This document shows positions 53,648 to 62,663 of a stretch of 64,000 bases of DNA, one piece after another; the stretch's first letter is position 1; each line of letters begins with the position of its first letter. Below the pieces are notes generated by a model. The model worked only from the letters and a program-made list of their open reading frames with translations. It was not told the DNA's origin and did no database searches. The translations under genes and the position numbers were made by a program. The DNA comes from CAMYOC01 sp963704875 (GTDB taxonomy: Bacteria > Pseudomonadota > Gammaproteobacteria > Steroidobacterales > XN24). Location: the NCBI GenBank assembly GCA_963704875.1, contig CAVPIA010000008.1:186001-250000 (forward strand). The letters run 5' to 3'.

Positions 53648-55990
53648 ATGGATCTTAAGCGCGGCTTCCGCGTCGGTCGGTGGGAAGTGCAACCCTTCCG
53701 CAACAGCATCCAGAACGGTGACCAGAACCAACGCGTCGAACCCAAGGTCATGGGTGTACTGGTGGCTCTGGCCCGAGGCGCAGGCGATGTCGTCAGCCGA
53801 AACCAGCTGATCGAGGAAATCTGGCAGGGGCGAATGGTCAGCGACGAGGTCTTGTCGCGCTGCGTATCCCTGTTACGCAGCGCGCTCGATGATGATCCTC
53901 GCGAACCGAAGTACGTGCAGACCATCCCGCGGGTCGGGTACCGCCTTGTTTGCCCGGTTGAACCTCTTGAACCCGCCGTGGACGAGACTACTTCCGAGAC
54001 TGCTTGCGATACGGCGCCGAACGCGGAGTCACCCCCGCCCGGACCCGGAGCGGTCACCGCGGCCAGCACGATACCCATCGGGCCTGCCGCAGCTGTCGCC
54101 GCGGCTCCGGTCGTTCCGGAGGTTCCGGAGGTTCCGGAGCACCCGCAGAATGCGCAAGCCACTGCAGGCCGGCAGTCTCTGTTTCAGGAACTGCGCCGGC
54201 GAAATGTATTCCGGGTCGCGGTCAGCTACGCAATCGTCGGCTGGCTATTGATCGAAGCGAGCTCGGTGATGCTCGATGTGGGTGCACCAGCCTGGGTGCC
54301 CCGCGCCATCTCGGTGCTGGTCGTGCTGGGTTGGCCGGTGGCTATTGTCTTGTCCTGGATCTATGAAATGACCCCGGGCGGGCTGCGCCGCGAACGCGAT
54401 ATCGAGGATCGGGACTCCATCGTTCACGTCACCGGCCGCAAGCTTGACTACGTCATCATGCTGGCACTGGCGATAGGATTCGCCTATCTCATCGGTCTGA
54501 GGCTGGCGCGCGGCCCGCAAGAGATCGACCCGCAAGGTATGGTCGCTGAAGCCCGCACGCTGGCGGTGTTGCCATTTCGCAATCTGAGCGCAGATCCCGA
54601 GAACGAATATTTCAGCGACGGCCTTACTGAGGATCTGATCAACACGATGGCCAGCGTTCAGGGCATCCGTGTCATCGCCAGCACATCCGCGTTTTCATTC
54701 AAGAATACCGATGTCGACGTCAGGGAGATCGGGCGCAAACTCGGCGCTGGCACGATTCTCGCGGGCAGCGTGCGTAAGGAGGGTATGCGCATTCGCATCA
54801 CGGCTCAGTTGGTGGACGCGACCGACGGTCTGCAATTGTGGTCCGAGAGCTATGACGGTCGCCTCGAAGACGTGTTCGAGGTTCAGGACACGATCGCGTC
54901 GGCCATCGTCTCCGAGCTGCAGCCGGCGCTGACCGGACAGGTGATCGGCGCCGACCTCGTGACCCGCAACCCAACCGAGAACCTGGAAGCCTACGAGCTT
55001 TATCTGCGCGGCCGCTACCATCTGCGCCGGCGGGATGAAGAGCCGATAAAACGCAGTATTCGACTGTTCCGCGATGCTATCAGGCTTGACCCGGGCTTCG
55101 GTGCAGCTTACGTGGAGCTGTCCACGGCCTACGCCCTGTTGCCCTATTACTCTTATGAACTCGAGGATGAGATGTTTGCCAGGGCCCGGGAAACTATCGC
55201 GGATGGCAGCGAGCAAGACCCGCGGGTATCCATGGCGGCGCGCGGTCTGATCGCGTTTATGCATTTTCGCAGCTGGGAGTGGAATGAGGCGCAGGAGAAC
55301 TTTCGCGTTGCGCTCAGCAACAACCCGGGCGATGCCAATCTGCATCAATGGCATTCCCAGTTTCTCGCCGCGGTGGCAAAAGTCGAGGCGTCTCTGGACG
55401 CCGCGCTGCGCGCCAAGGAACTGGATGCGCTGTCGCCGGTGGTTAACGACCGTCTCGCTGTCGCCTACCTGTGGAACGACATGGACGAACTTGCCAATCG
55501 TCAGTTCCAGCTGGCCAGCGAACTGGGGCTGGCGCCCAGCGCCAATCCGGAAGCCAACCTGGTGTTGTTGCTCAGGATCGGTGACTACGATGCTGCCCGT
55601 TCCATCATGAGCGTCATGCAGCGCATGCTGGGCCGATCTACCGAGTGGATGGACATCTTTATCGCCGCGCTCAAGGATCCTGCCCTGCGGCCGGAAGCGG
55701 TGCTGGCGATCCAGCAGGCAGCTGACGCGAGGGAGATTTCTCCGCGCTATCTCTATGGATTGTGGCTGTATCTGGGTGAGACAGATCGAGCCCTGGAGGT
55801 CGCCTTCCAGTTGCTCAATGATCCGCCTGGTTTCGCGGTCGAGTTTTTGTTCGCGCGGGAGAATCAAAGTATGCGCAGGCAAGCCCGATTCGGCGAGCTG
55901 ATCGCGGCGATCGGTTTGGACCGTTACTGGGACGCACATGGCTGGCCGGCATTCTGCCGCCGCCAGGCAGCGTCAATCCAATGCCAGTAA
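53648..55990 (+). CDS. CadC-like transcription regulator with TolB and TPR domains
   Basis: 780 aa. Residues 1-105: winged-helix DNA-binding domain of the OmpR/PhoB type (VEPKVMGVLVALARGAGDVV, LSRCVSLLRSALDDDPREPK, VQTIPRVGYRLV). A Pro-rich linker (VPEVPEVPEHPQ) leads to membrane helices near 188-250, then a TolB/FlgO-like domain (VLPFRNLSADPENEYFSDGL) and TPR repeats. It should sense an envelope signal and act on promoters. It faces away from the lipoprotein gene at 52866 and is a candidate regulator of the neighbouring operon. ATG 53648 chosen as the domain boundary; upstream starts lack support. Confidence 0.85.
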   Translation: MDLKRGFRVGRWEVQPFRNSIQNGDQNQRVEPKVMGVLVALARGAGDVVSRNQLIEEIWQGRMVSDEVLSRCVSLLRSALDDDPREPKYVQTIPRVGYRLVCPVEPLEPAVDETTSETACDTAPNAESPPPGPGAVTAASTIPIGPAAAVAAAPVVPEVPEVPEHPQNAQATAGRQSLFQELRRRNVFRVAVSYAIVGWLLIEASSVMLDVGAPAWVPRAISVLVVLGWPVAIVLSWIYEMTPGGLRRERDIEDRDSIVHVTGRKLDYVIMLALAIGFAYLIGLRLARGPQEIDPQGMVAEARTLAVLPFRNLSADPENEYFSDGLTEDLINTMASVQGIRVIASTSAFSFKNTDVDVREIGRKLGAGTILAGSVRKEGMRIRITAQLVDATDGLQLWSESYDGRLEDVFEVQDTIASAIVSELQPALTGQVIGADLVTRNPTENLEAYELYLRGRYHLRRRDEEPIKRSIRLFRDAIRLDPGFGAAYVELSTAYALLPYYSYELEDEMFARARETIADGSEQDPRVSMAARGLIAFMHFRSWEWNEAQENFRVALSNNPGDANLHQWHSQFLAAVAKVEASLDAALRAKELDALSPVVNDRLAVAYLWNDMDELANRQFQLASELGLAPSANPEANLVLLLRIGDYDAARSIMSVMQRMLGRSTEWMDIFIAALKDPALRPEAVLAIQQAADAREISPRYLYGLWLYLGETDRALEVAFQLLNDPPGFAVEFLFARENQSMRRQARFGELIAAIGLDRYWDAHGWPAFCRRQAASIQCQ

Positions 55991-56628
55991 GCAACCCGGA
56001 GCCCGATTTGGGTCGTGGAATAGCCGCCATACTCGTCGGGCTGATGATCTGCCTGCCCCCCGGATCGCTGGCACAAACGGATGTCGAGAGTCCGGACCTG
56101 GTCGTCCAGCAGATGACCTTTGATATCCTGCGAGCGCTCGGAAAAGGTGACCGACCGGGACCGCCGCCGGAGGAAAATTCTGCTGAACTCTACGCCGTCG
56201 TGGATCAGGTGCTGGCGCCCCGCTTCGACTTCGACTATGCGTCGAAACTGGTATTGGGCCGTTTCTGGAAAACAGCCACCCCGGCTGAACGCGAGGACTT
56301 CGTCGAATCTTTTTACGACTACCTGGTCAGAGTCTATTCGCACGCGTTGTTGTCCGCGACCAAAGACACGCTGGAAGTCCTCTCTTACAGTTACGGGCTC
56401 GACGAAGACAAAGCCGTAGTCAAAACGCTGATGCGGCTCCCCGACGGCACCGAAGTCGCTGTCGACTATCGTATGCGACTGACCGACAACACCTGGAAGG
56501 TGTGGGATGTCGTTGCCAACGGCGTGTCATACGTAAAGATCTACCGCGCAGACTTCGGCGCTATTAGCGGTACTGGCGGCGTCAGCGCGCTCAACGAGTG
56601 GTTGCAAAGTCAGCAGAGCAAGCGATAG
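55981..56628 (+). CDS. mlaC: MlaC-family phospholipid-binding periplasmic protein
   Basis: 215 aa with a signal peptide (cleavage near SLAQTD). Family blocks are VDQVLAPRFDFDYASKLVLG, FWKTATPAEREDFVESFYDY and WKVWDVVANGVSYVKIYR. MlaC carries phospholipids between the outer-membrane MlaA and the inner-membrane MlaFEDB complex. The other mla genes are not here, so this copy is isolated. The start overlaps the end of the regulator gene by ten bases. Confidence 0.85.
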   Translation: MPVSNPEPDLGRGIAAILVGLMICLPPGSLAQTDVESPDLVVQQMTFDILRALGKGDRPGPPPEENSAELYAVVDQVLAPRFDFDYASKLVLGRFWKTATPAEREDFVESFYDYLVRVYSHALLSATKDTLEVLSYSYGLDEDKAVVKTLMRLPDGTEVAVDYRMRLTDNTWKVWDVVANGVSYVKIYRADFGAISGTGGVSALNEWLQSQQSKR

Positions 56629-56639
56629 CGCGCCCCGCG

Positions 56640-56657
56640 CCGGGCTGACAAGCCCGG
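56640..56657. terminator. Convergent hairpin between mlaC and mgsA
   Basis: CCGGGCT at 56640-56646 pairs with AGCCCGG at 56651-56657 around GACA. It lies between two facing stops. T-run is absent, so activity as a terminator is uncertain. Confidence 0.5.
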
Positions 56658-56673
56658 TTCGGAAATGCTTTGC

Positions 56674-57138
56674 TCAGCCCGCAGTCCGCTCGCGCATGTA
56701 GGCAGCGTAGTCGATCATATCGGCATCGTAGGGCGCGGACATGTGCGGCGAGTCGATCAGGAAATCGGCGCTGGCCGCGTTACAGGCCACCGGGATATTC
56801 CACACAGTGGCCAGGCGCAACAGCGCCTTTACATCCGGATCGTGCGGCACTGACTGCAGCGGATCCCAGAAGAAGATCATGACATCGACCCGGGCCTCGG
56901 CAATGCGCGCGCCCAATTGCTGGTCGCCTCCCATTGGCCCGCTCATCAGGCCCTCCACCCGAAGACCGGTGCGCTCGGCAATCAGCGCGGCGGTCGTACC
57001 GGTACCGAGCAACTGGTGCTCGCAGAGAATATCGCGCCGCCGCCGGACCCACTCCACCAGCCTCGATTTCATATGGTCATGAGCCACCAGCGCGACACGT
57101 TTTCGCCGCGCCAGGGTACGCGTAGTCTGTTCCGACAT
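56674..57138 (-). CDS. mgsA: Methylglyoxal synthase
   Basis: 154 aa, the usual length. VALVAHDHMKSRLVEWV and LLGTGTTAALIAERTGL, GPMGGDQQLGARIAE, FFWDPLQSVPHDPDVKAL are the phosphate-binding and catalytic blocks, with the active-site Asp residues kept. It converts dihydroxyacetone phosphate to methylglyoxal and phosphate, relieving phosphate shortage and sugar-phosphate build-up. Good GAGGGGG site upstream of ATG 57138. Confidence 0.95.
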   Translation of the reverse strand: MSEQTTRTLARRKRVALVAHDHMKSRLVEWVRRRRDILCEHQLLGTGTTAALIAERTGLRVEGLMSGPMGGDQQLGARIAEARVDVMIFFWDPLQSVPHDPDVKALLRLATVWNIPVACNAASADFLIDSPHMSAPYDADMIDYAAYMRERTAG

Positions 57139-57170
57139 AGATGCCCCCTCGTCGGCGATAGGTCGTCTGA

Positions 57171-57857
57171 TTATTCGACCATCGGGCCCGGCGTCTGCTC
57201 GGTTTCCTGCTCGTAATATTCTCTGATCTCAGTGGCGAACACCGTGCTCGGCTGGAACCCGATGATAAATGTGCCGGTAATCCGGTCACCACGCTGTACC
57301 CCGATCAGGAACGCCGGCGTACCGCTGATCCGGGCCTGGCGTGCCGCAGCAAGGTCTTCATCTATCTGCGCCTGGATCGCGGGATCCTGCATGCAGGCGT
57401 CGTAGGCGGCGAGATCCAGACCAAGCTCGGCAGCGAATCCGCGCAGTTGCTGATCCGAGAATCGCCCCTGGTTCGCAAACAGCGTCTCGTGCATGTCAAA
57501 GAACCGCTGCTGCCGGTCTGCGCATGCCGCCGCAGCGGCAGCCGGACGCGCGCGCGGGTGCCGGGACAAAGGAAAGTCACGGAACTCCAGGCGGGCCTTG
57601 CCGGTATCAATAAATTCGCGCTTGATCTCGGGCAGGCGCTCAGTAAAAAAGGCCTTGCAAAAAGTGCACTCATAGTCGCTGAACTCTACGATCACTACGG
57701 GCGCGTCCGCCTCACCGAGGACGGGTCGATCCGCCACCATCAAGGCATCCGCATTGGCGACGCCTGGTGCGGCCGGACCGGCGATGACGCCGGCAATCAG
57801 CACGGAATAAAGGAACGCGGAACGGATTTTGCTTGATAGCATAGTCTGACTCATCAT
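57171..57857 (-). CDS. DsbA-family thiol-disulfide oxidoreductase
   Basis: 228 aa with a signal peptide (cleavage near VANADA). Active site EFSDYECTFCKAFF (CTFC), and the cis-Pro loop RISGTPAFLIG. The C-terminus is acidic (EQETEQTPGP). It belongs to the DsbA/DsbG-like group of periplasmic disulfide enzymes, with no DsbB gene beside it. Two ATGs lie together at the start and either could be used. Confidence 0.88.
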   Translation of the reverse strand: MMSQTMLSSKIRSAFLYSVLIAGVIAGPAAPGVANADALMVADRPVLGEADAPVVIVEFSDYECTFCKAFFTERLPEIKREFIDTGKARLEFRDFPLSRHPRARPAAAAAACADRQQRFFDMHETLFANQGRFSDQQLRGFAAELGLDLAAYDACMQDPAIQAQIDEDLAAARQARISGTPAFLIGVQRGDRITGTFIIGFQPSTVFATEIREYYEQETEQTPGPMVE

Positions 57858-58010
57858 TTTCCTGGTGGGGGGATATTCTTATCGTGGGCGTACTGGCTAT
57901 GATTCTCTGGCAGAGCGTCCGGTTCCGCGGACCCTCGGATATGCATTTGCTCGGGTTCTATTTGTAATGCTGATGATGACACTGCATACCGGCGGAGAGT
58001 TCAATGATCC

Positions 58011-58034
58011 GGGTCAATGACTCTGACCCTTTTT
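58011..58034 (+). terminator. GGGTCA/TGACCC hairpin followed by T5
   Basis: GGGTCA 58011-58016 and TGACCC 58024-58029, then TTTTT 58030-58034. The pattern fits an intrinsic terminator on the + strand, but no + strand gene precedes it. It shares its core with the other GGGTCA palindromes in the window. Confidence 0.45.
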
Positions 58035-58152
58035 CCGTTGTGTTGCATCTGGTGCGTTGAGTGATCTGGCCAACTGAATGATCTGGCGCCGGAGCGACAA
58101 CATCAGCATAGCAGCGCGGGCGTGTTCGCGCGGCCGTTAAGGAAATTATCGT

Positions 58153-58914
58153 TTGGCTGTTCTGACCATCCTGTTTTTCCTGACCGCGCTGATCTATGCA
58201 TCGATCGGCTTCGGCGGCGGATCGACCTACAACGCCTTGCTAGCGATCAGCGGCACCGACTTTCGTGTGCTCCCCGCCATCGCGCTATGCTGCAATCTGA
58301 TTGTGGCCGGCGGTGGCCTTTGGCATCTGTCGAGGGCGGGTCACCTGCAGTTGCGCATCGTGCTGCCGTTCGCGCTGGCTTCGATCCCGATGGCCTGGGT
58401 CGGCGGCCGCCTAATGCTGTCAAACGAGCTGTTCCTGCTCCTGCTCGGGTCAACGCTATTGCTCAGCGGTATCAGGATGATATTCGGCAGCCTCCCGGCC
58501 ACAACCACCGCGGTTCATCCATCCGCGGCAAAACTCTGGCTTGTCGGCCTGCCGACAGGCGGCCTACTCGGCATTCTGGCCGGCACGGTCGGCATCGGCG
58601 GCGGCGTGTTTCTGGCGCCTTTGCTGCACCATTTTCGCTGGGGCAGCGCACGCAACATCGCCGCTGCGGCCAGCTTGTTTATTCTGCTGAATTCAGCTGC
58701 CGGCCTGGCCGGGCAAATATCAAAATTGCTGGCGTCAGGGGATTTGAGCCTGTTGTCAGCTTACATCTGGCTGATACCGGCTGTGCTGATCGGCGGCCAA
58801 CTGGGTAGCCGGCTCGGCGCCTATCATCTGCCCGACAGCATGGTGCGACGCCTGACGGCAGTGTTGATACTATATGTGGCTCTGCGTCTTCTCCTGCGCT
58901 GGCATTCCCTTTAA
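58153..58914 (+). CDS. TSUP-family (TauE/SafE) membrane transporter
   Basis: 253 aa with about eight helices. TTG start with AAGGA nine bases before. IYASIGFGGGSTYNALLAIS and GILAGTVGIGGGVFLAPLLH are the paired TSUP motifs. The family moves sulfite, taurine-derived or similar organosulfur anions or, in some members, other anions. It is followed 19 bp on by moeA and might be co-transcribed with the molybdenum-cofactor operon. Confidence 0.88.
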   Translation: MAVLTILFFLTALIYASIGFGGGSTYNALLAISGTDFRVLPAIALCCNLIVAGGGLWHLSRAGHLQLRIVLPFALASIPMAWVGGRLMLSNELFLLLLGSTLLLSGIRMIFGSLPATTTAVHPSAAKLWLVGLPTGGLLGILAGTVGIGGGVFLAPLLHHFRWGSARNIAAAASLFILLNSAAGLAGQISKLLASGDLSLLSAYIWLIPAVLIGGQLGSRLGAYHLPDSMVRRLTAVLILYVALRLLLRWHSL

Positions 58915-58933
58915 GGCTCCAACCGAGGCTATT

Positions 58934-60166
58934 TTGAGCGCAACAAGAAACACCAGCTCCGCGATGCTGGACATTGTCGAGGCTGAGGCCCTGATCCGGG
59001 AGCACGTGAGCCCGCTCGACCCGGTTCGCTGCGCGCTAAGTGCCGCAGGCGGGGCGGTTTTGCGGGAGGAGATAAGCGCGGACCGGGATCAGCCACCGAT
59101 GGATCGGGTCATGATGGACGGGATTGCGGTCCGTCACCGCAGCTGGCTTGAGGGCCAGCGTGCATTTGCTGTTGCCGGTGTCCAGGCAGCGGGGCACGCA
59201 CCCTCATCACTGGACGACCCGCTAAGCTGTATCGAGGTCATGACCGGATCCTGCCTGCCGAAGGGTAGCGATTGCGTCATCCCGGTAGAACGCATCCGGC
59301 GACAGCAGGACCGGGCGCTGTTGGAAGATGGATACCAGCCCGAGGCTGGCCAGTTCATCCATCCCCGGGGCTCAGACTATTCGGCTGGCGACACCCTGCT
59401 CCGGATCGGCACGCTGCTTCGATCGCCGGAGATCTCAGTACTGGCCGCAAACGGCAGAGACACGGTGCTTGTGTCCCGGCGACCGCGCGTTTCAGTGATC
59501 AGCACGGGCGATGAACTGGTCCCGCCCGGTCAGCCTTTGGCAAGCCATCAGATCCACAGCTCAAACGACAGCGCGATGGCGGCCGCGCTGGATCACCTGG
59601 CCGAAAGGCCAGTGCGGACGATCAATGTCCCGGACGACCCCGCGCGTCTTGTCCATGATATCGCTCGGGAGCTGAAGTGCTCAGACGTGCTTGTTCTTAG
59701 TGGTGGCGTATCCATGGGAAAGTTCGACTTCCTGCCGCGGGTATTCAGGGAAATCGGGGTAACGGAGATTTTTCACAAGATTCGTCAGCGTCCGGGCAAG
59801 CCCATGTGGTTTGGCCTCGGACCTGACGGCCAGCCGGTTTTCGCCCTGCCCGGCAATCCGGTATCGGCACTGACCTGTCTGCACCGCTACGTGCTGCCCG
59901 CGATCAGAAACGCCATGGCGATGCGACAGCCACCGCCGCGGCGAGCCGCCCTGGCCAGCAGCTTTGAATTCGCGCCGGATCTGGCCTGTTTCTTACCGGT
60001 CAGGATCAGGTACGATAGTAAGGGCACGGTCTCCGCCGAGCCGCGGCCGACCAACACCTCGGGGGATTTTTCGGGCTTGACCGAAACCGACGGATTTCTG
60101 GAACTGATCCGTACGCGACAACACTTCCCTGCTGGGTGGACAGCTGAATTTTATCCATGGCTTTGA
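58934..60166 (+). CDS. moeA: Molybdopterin molybdenumtransferase MoeA
   Basis: 410 aa from TTG 58934 (GAGG five bases before); this gives the length of E. coli MoeA (411). SGGVSMGKFDFLPRVF, ISTGDELVPPGQPL and LPGNPVSALTCLHRY mark the MPT-binding domain. MoeA inserts Mo into adenylated molybdopterin in the last step of cofactor synthesis. First of five Mo-cofactor genes on this strand. Confidence 0.93.
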   Translation: MSATRNTSSAMLDIVEAEALIREHVSPLDPVRCALSAAGGAVLREEISADRDQPPMDRVMMDGIAVRHRSWLEGQRAFAVAGVQAAGHAPSSLDDPLSCIEVMTGSCLPKGSDCVIPVERIRRQQDRALLEDGYQPEAGQFIHPRGSDYSAGDTLLRIGTLLRSPEISVLAANGRDTVLVSRRPRVSVISTGDELVPPGQPLASHQIHSSNDSAMAAALDHLAERPVRTINVPDDPARLVHDIARELKCSDVLVLSGGVSMGKFDFLPRVFREIGVTEIFHKIRQRPGKPMWFGLGPDGQPVFALPGNPVSALTCLHRYVLPAIRNAMAMRQPPPRRAALASSFEFAPDLACFLPVRIRYDSKGTVSAEPRPTNTSGDFSGLTETDGFLELIRTRQHFPAGWTAEFYPWL

Positions 60167-60194
60167 CCGATTTCTGGAACATCAAAACAAATAG

Positions 60195-61244
60195 ATGCTG
60201 ACACGTACGCACACGCCACTGGAAACACAGACCGTCGTTGATCGACTGGGACGACAGCTGCACGATCTCCGTATCTCGGTTATCGATCGATGCAATTTCC
60301 GTTGTCCCTATTGCATGCCCGAGGAAGACTACCCGGAGCATCATCAATTCTTCCGACCGGAAGAGCGTCTGAGTTTTGATGAGATTATCCGCCTCACCCG
60401 TCTGTTTGCCGATCTCGGAGTCAAGAAGGTCCGCATCACCGGCGGCGAGCCACTGCTGCGAAAGAAACTGGACGGCCTGGTCAGCGAGCTCGTCAAGATC
60501 GAGTCACTGGAAGACGTCGCGCTGACCACGAATGGTGTCCTTCTCGCCTCGCAGGCTGCGGCGCTAAAGGCTGCAGGACTGAAGCGGGTCACCGTCAGTC
60601 TGGACAGTCTGGACGAGGAACTGTTCTCCCGCATGAGCGGCGGCAGAGGCAGAGTCGACCGTGTGCTTGAGGGCATCGCCGCGGCCATAGATGCCGGTTT
60701 GACGCCGGTCAAGATAAATGTGGTTGTGCAAAAAGGCCTCAACGACAGCACGATCCTCGAACTGCTGGAGCACTTCCGCGGAACCGGCGTAATCGTGCGC
60801 ATGATTGAGTACATGGATGTAGGCAATCGCAACCACTGGCAGGCAGAACAGGTAGTTCCTTCACGTGAGCTCCTCGCCGCCATCAGTCAGCGTTGGGCGG
60901 TGCGTGCCGTCGATCAGAATTATCCCGGAGAGGTGGCGGAACGCTATTTATATGAAGATGGTCAGGGAGAGATCGGCTTCATCTCCTCGGTCACCGAACC
61001 GTTTTGCCGTGGCTGCACCCGCGCCCGGCTGTCTACCAATGGCGAACTCTATACCTGTCTGTTTGCCGGCAAGGGGACCGACCTGCTCGGCCCGTTGCGC
61101 GCCGGCGCGGACGATGAAGAATTGCTGCAGTTGATCAAGGGCGTGTGGCTGGCACGAAGCGACCGCTATAGCGAAGAACGAGAACCTGGCAAAGCGGAAA
61201 CCAAAGTGCTGCACAAGGTCGAAATGTATCAGGTAGGCGGCTGA
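60195..61244 (+). CDS. moaA: GTP 3',8-cyclase MoaA
   Basis: 349 aa radical-SAM enzyme. The first 4Fe-4S site is CNFRCPYCMPEEDY (CX3CX2C) near residue 34 and the second is CRGCTRARLSTNGELYTC near the end. The Gly-Gly C-terminus (MYQVGG) needed for activity is present. It starts Mo-cofactor synthesis by converting GTP to the cyclic intermediate processed by MoaC. It overlaps the moaC start by one base. Confidence 0.96.
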   Translation: MLTRTHTPLETQTVVDRLGRQLHDLRISVIDRCNFRCPYCMPEEDYPEHHQFFRPEERLSFDEIIRLTRLFADLGVKKVRITGGEPLLRKKLDGLVSELVKIESLEDVALTTNGVLLASQAAALKAAGLKRVTVSLDSLDEELFSRMSGGRGRVDRVLEGIAAAIDAGLTPVKINVVVQKGLNDSTILELLEHFRGTGVIVRMIEYMDVGNRNHWQAEQVVPSRELLAAISQRWAVRAVDQNYPGEVAERYLYEDGQGEIGFISSVTEPFCRGCTRARLSTNGELYTCLFAGKGTDLLGPLRAGADDEELLQLIKGVWLARSDRYSEEREPGKAETKVLHKVEMYQVGG

Positions 61245-61724
61245 TGGTTTCCCATGTCGGTGACGACAATCGACCGCGAATGGTGGATGTCAGCGACAAG
61301 AGCACCACGGCACGAACCGCGCACGCCCGCTCCAGCGTTCGCTTCCCGGCCGGAGGCCATGCCCGATGACCCGGGCGGCGAGATCCAGACCAAGAAAGGG
61401 CCCGTGTTTCACACCGCGATTGTGGCCGGTGTCATGGCTGCGAAAAAGACGCATGAGCTGATCCCCTTCTGCCATCCGCTGGCAATCGAAGACTGCAAGA
61501 TCGAGATCCGGCTGGGTGAGGACGGTGTGGCCCGCATTGATTGCCGGGTCAAGGTGACGCACAAGACCGGGGTCGAGATGGAGGCGCTTACCGGCGCCAG
61601 CGTGGCGGCACTGACGATCTACGACATGTGCAAATCACTGTCGCACGATATCGTGATTGGCGAGACTTATCTGGTCGAGAAACGCGGTGGAAAGAGCGAC
61701 TATCTGCACCACCAGGGCAGCTGA
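61244..61724 (+). pseudogene. moaC: moaC (cyclic pyranopterin monophosphate synthase) with +1 frameshift
   Basis: The proper start is ATG 61244 (TGATG overlap with moaA). This frame reads VGDDNRPRMVDVSDKSTTAR and on to SSVRFP, the usual MoaC N-terminus, then stops at 61367-61369. The rest of MoaC (PEAMPDDPGGEIQTKKGPVF, ELIPFCHPLAIEDCKIEIRL, TGVEMEALTGASVAALTIYD, MCKS) is in the next frame (frame of 61254). Removing one G in CCCGGCCGG (61345-61353) gives 159 aa, close to E. coli MoaC (161). Either an assembly error or a real break. Confidence 0.88.
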
Positions 61725-61782
61725 GTATTGCGCCGAAGACCAATCTGAATGATGAAACCTGAATGATGAACCCTGCTGAATA

Positions 61783-62022
61783 ATGAACAACATCAAGGTC
61801 CGATACTTCGCGATATTCCGCGAACTGGCAGGCTGCGATCAGGAAGTTATCGCAACCGAGGCAGCTACCGTGGCTGAATTGTTCAAGGTCGTCGCCGAAC
61901 GACACGGCCTGCCGCAGCTGCGAGATGCGAAGGTTGCGGTTAACGACGAAATGCGTGGTTTTGATACCGTGCTTGAGGATGGGGATTCCGTGCTGTTTTT
62001 TCCGCCGGTATCGGGTGGCTGA
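61783..62022 (+). CDS. moaD: Molybdopterin synthase sulfur carrier MoaD
   Basis: 79 aa, ubiquitin-like fold. The end FPPVSGG carries the Gly-Gly used for adenylation and thiocarboxylation. KVRYFAIFRELAGCDQEV at the start is typical. It overlaps moaE by one base (TGATG), so the two synthase subunits are made together. Confidence 0.95.
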   Translation: MNNIKVRYFAIFRELAGCDQEVIATEAATVAELFKVVAERHGLPQLRDAKVAVNDEMRGFDTVLEDGDSVLFFPPVSGG

Positions 62023-62489
62023 TGTTCTCTATTTCTCATCAGCCGCTGGACCTCGATGCACTGAAAGCGGTGTTGCCTGATCCCGGGGCGGGCGCCTGTG
62101 TGACGTTCGAAGGCTGGATACGGGATTTGAACGACGACAAGAGTGTCACCGCTCTCGACTATGAAGTCTATGAGGAACTCGCACTAAGCGAGGGCGATCA
62201 GGTCATCGCGGAGGCCAGCAAGAAATTCCCGATCATGGCCGCACGCTGCGCCCACAGAGCAGGACACCTTGAGATCGGAGAGTGTGCCGTCTGGGTGGGG
62301 GTCAGTTCCGCGCACCGCGATGCCGCCTTTCTCGCCTGCCGCTACATCATCGACGAGATAAAGAAGAGATTGCCGATCTGGAAAAAGGAATTCTTCCCGG
62401 ACGGTAATACCGGCTGGGTAAACTGCGAGTACCCGGACGGAAATGGCAATCCACCATCCACGCCACCGCCGAAGAGGCAGAAACCCTGA
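62022..62489 (+). CDS. moaE: Molybdopterin synthase catalytic subunit MoaE
   Basis: 155 aa. GACVTFEGWIRDLNDDKSV, ARCAHRAGHLEIGECAVWVG and IDEIKKRLPIWKKEFFPDGN hold the active-site residues, including the paired lysines. It transfers sulfur from MoaD thiocarboxylate to the pyranopterin. Last gene of the Mo-cofactor operon. Confidence 0.95.
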   Translation: MFSISHQPLDLDALKAVLPDPGAGACVTFEGWIRDLNDDKSVTALDYEVYEELALSEGDQVIAEASKKFPIMAARCAHRAGHLEIGECAVWVGVSSAHRDAAFLACRYIIDEIKKRLPIWKKEFFPDGNTGWVNCEYPDGNGNPPSTPPPKRQKP

Positions 62490-62528
62490 TCTGGATACGC
62501 TGTTGGGGGTCTGAGAGTTGCTCAAAAA

Positions 62529-62548
62529 AACCCCGCCGAAGCGGGGTT
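62529..62548. terminator. Bidirectional intrinsic terminator
   Basis: AACCCCGC / GCGGGGTT around CGAA. There is T4 on the + strand and T7 on the minus strand. It ends the Mo-cofactor operon (40 bp after moaE) on one strand and the tiny Arg-rich gene (8 bp after its stop) on the other. Confidence 0.85.
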
Positions 62549-62555
62549 TTCCAGA

Positions 62556-62663
62556 TCAGTTAGATCGCGTCATCGGCGTGCGCCGGCGTCTGCGGGCTCG
62601 CCGCTGCAGCCGGGCCTGACGATCGCGATCTGCTGCGTCGTTCCAGGATTCACGCTTTTCCAT
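62556..62663 (-). CDS. 35-residue Arg-rich protein
   Basis: Too short for ordinary gene finding. Read on the minus strand from ATG 62663: MEKRESWNDAADRDRQARLQ, then an Arg-rich stretch of RRARRRRR and TPMTRSN. It has 12 Arg in 35. GAGGTG sits five bases before the ATG and an intrinsic terminator eight bases after the stop. Small, very basic proteins can bind nucleic acid or ribosomes, but nothing more can be said. The tight packing of ribosome site, frame and terminator is the case for its being real. Confidence 0.65.
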   Translation of the reverse strand: MEKRESWNDAADRDRQARLQRRARRRRRTPMTRSN

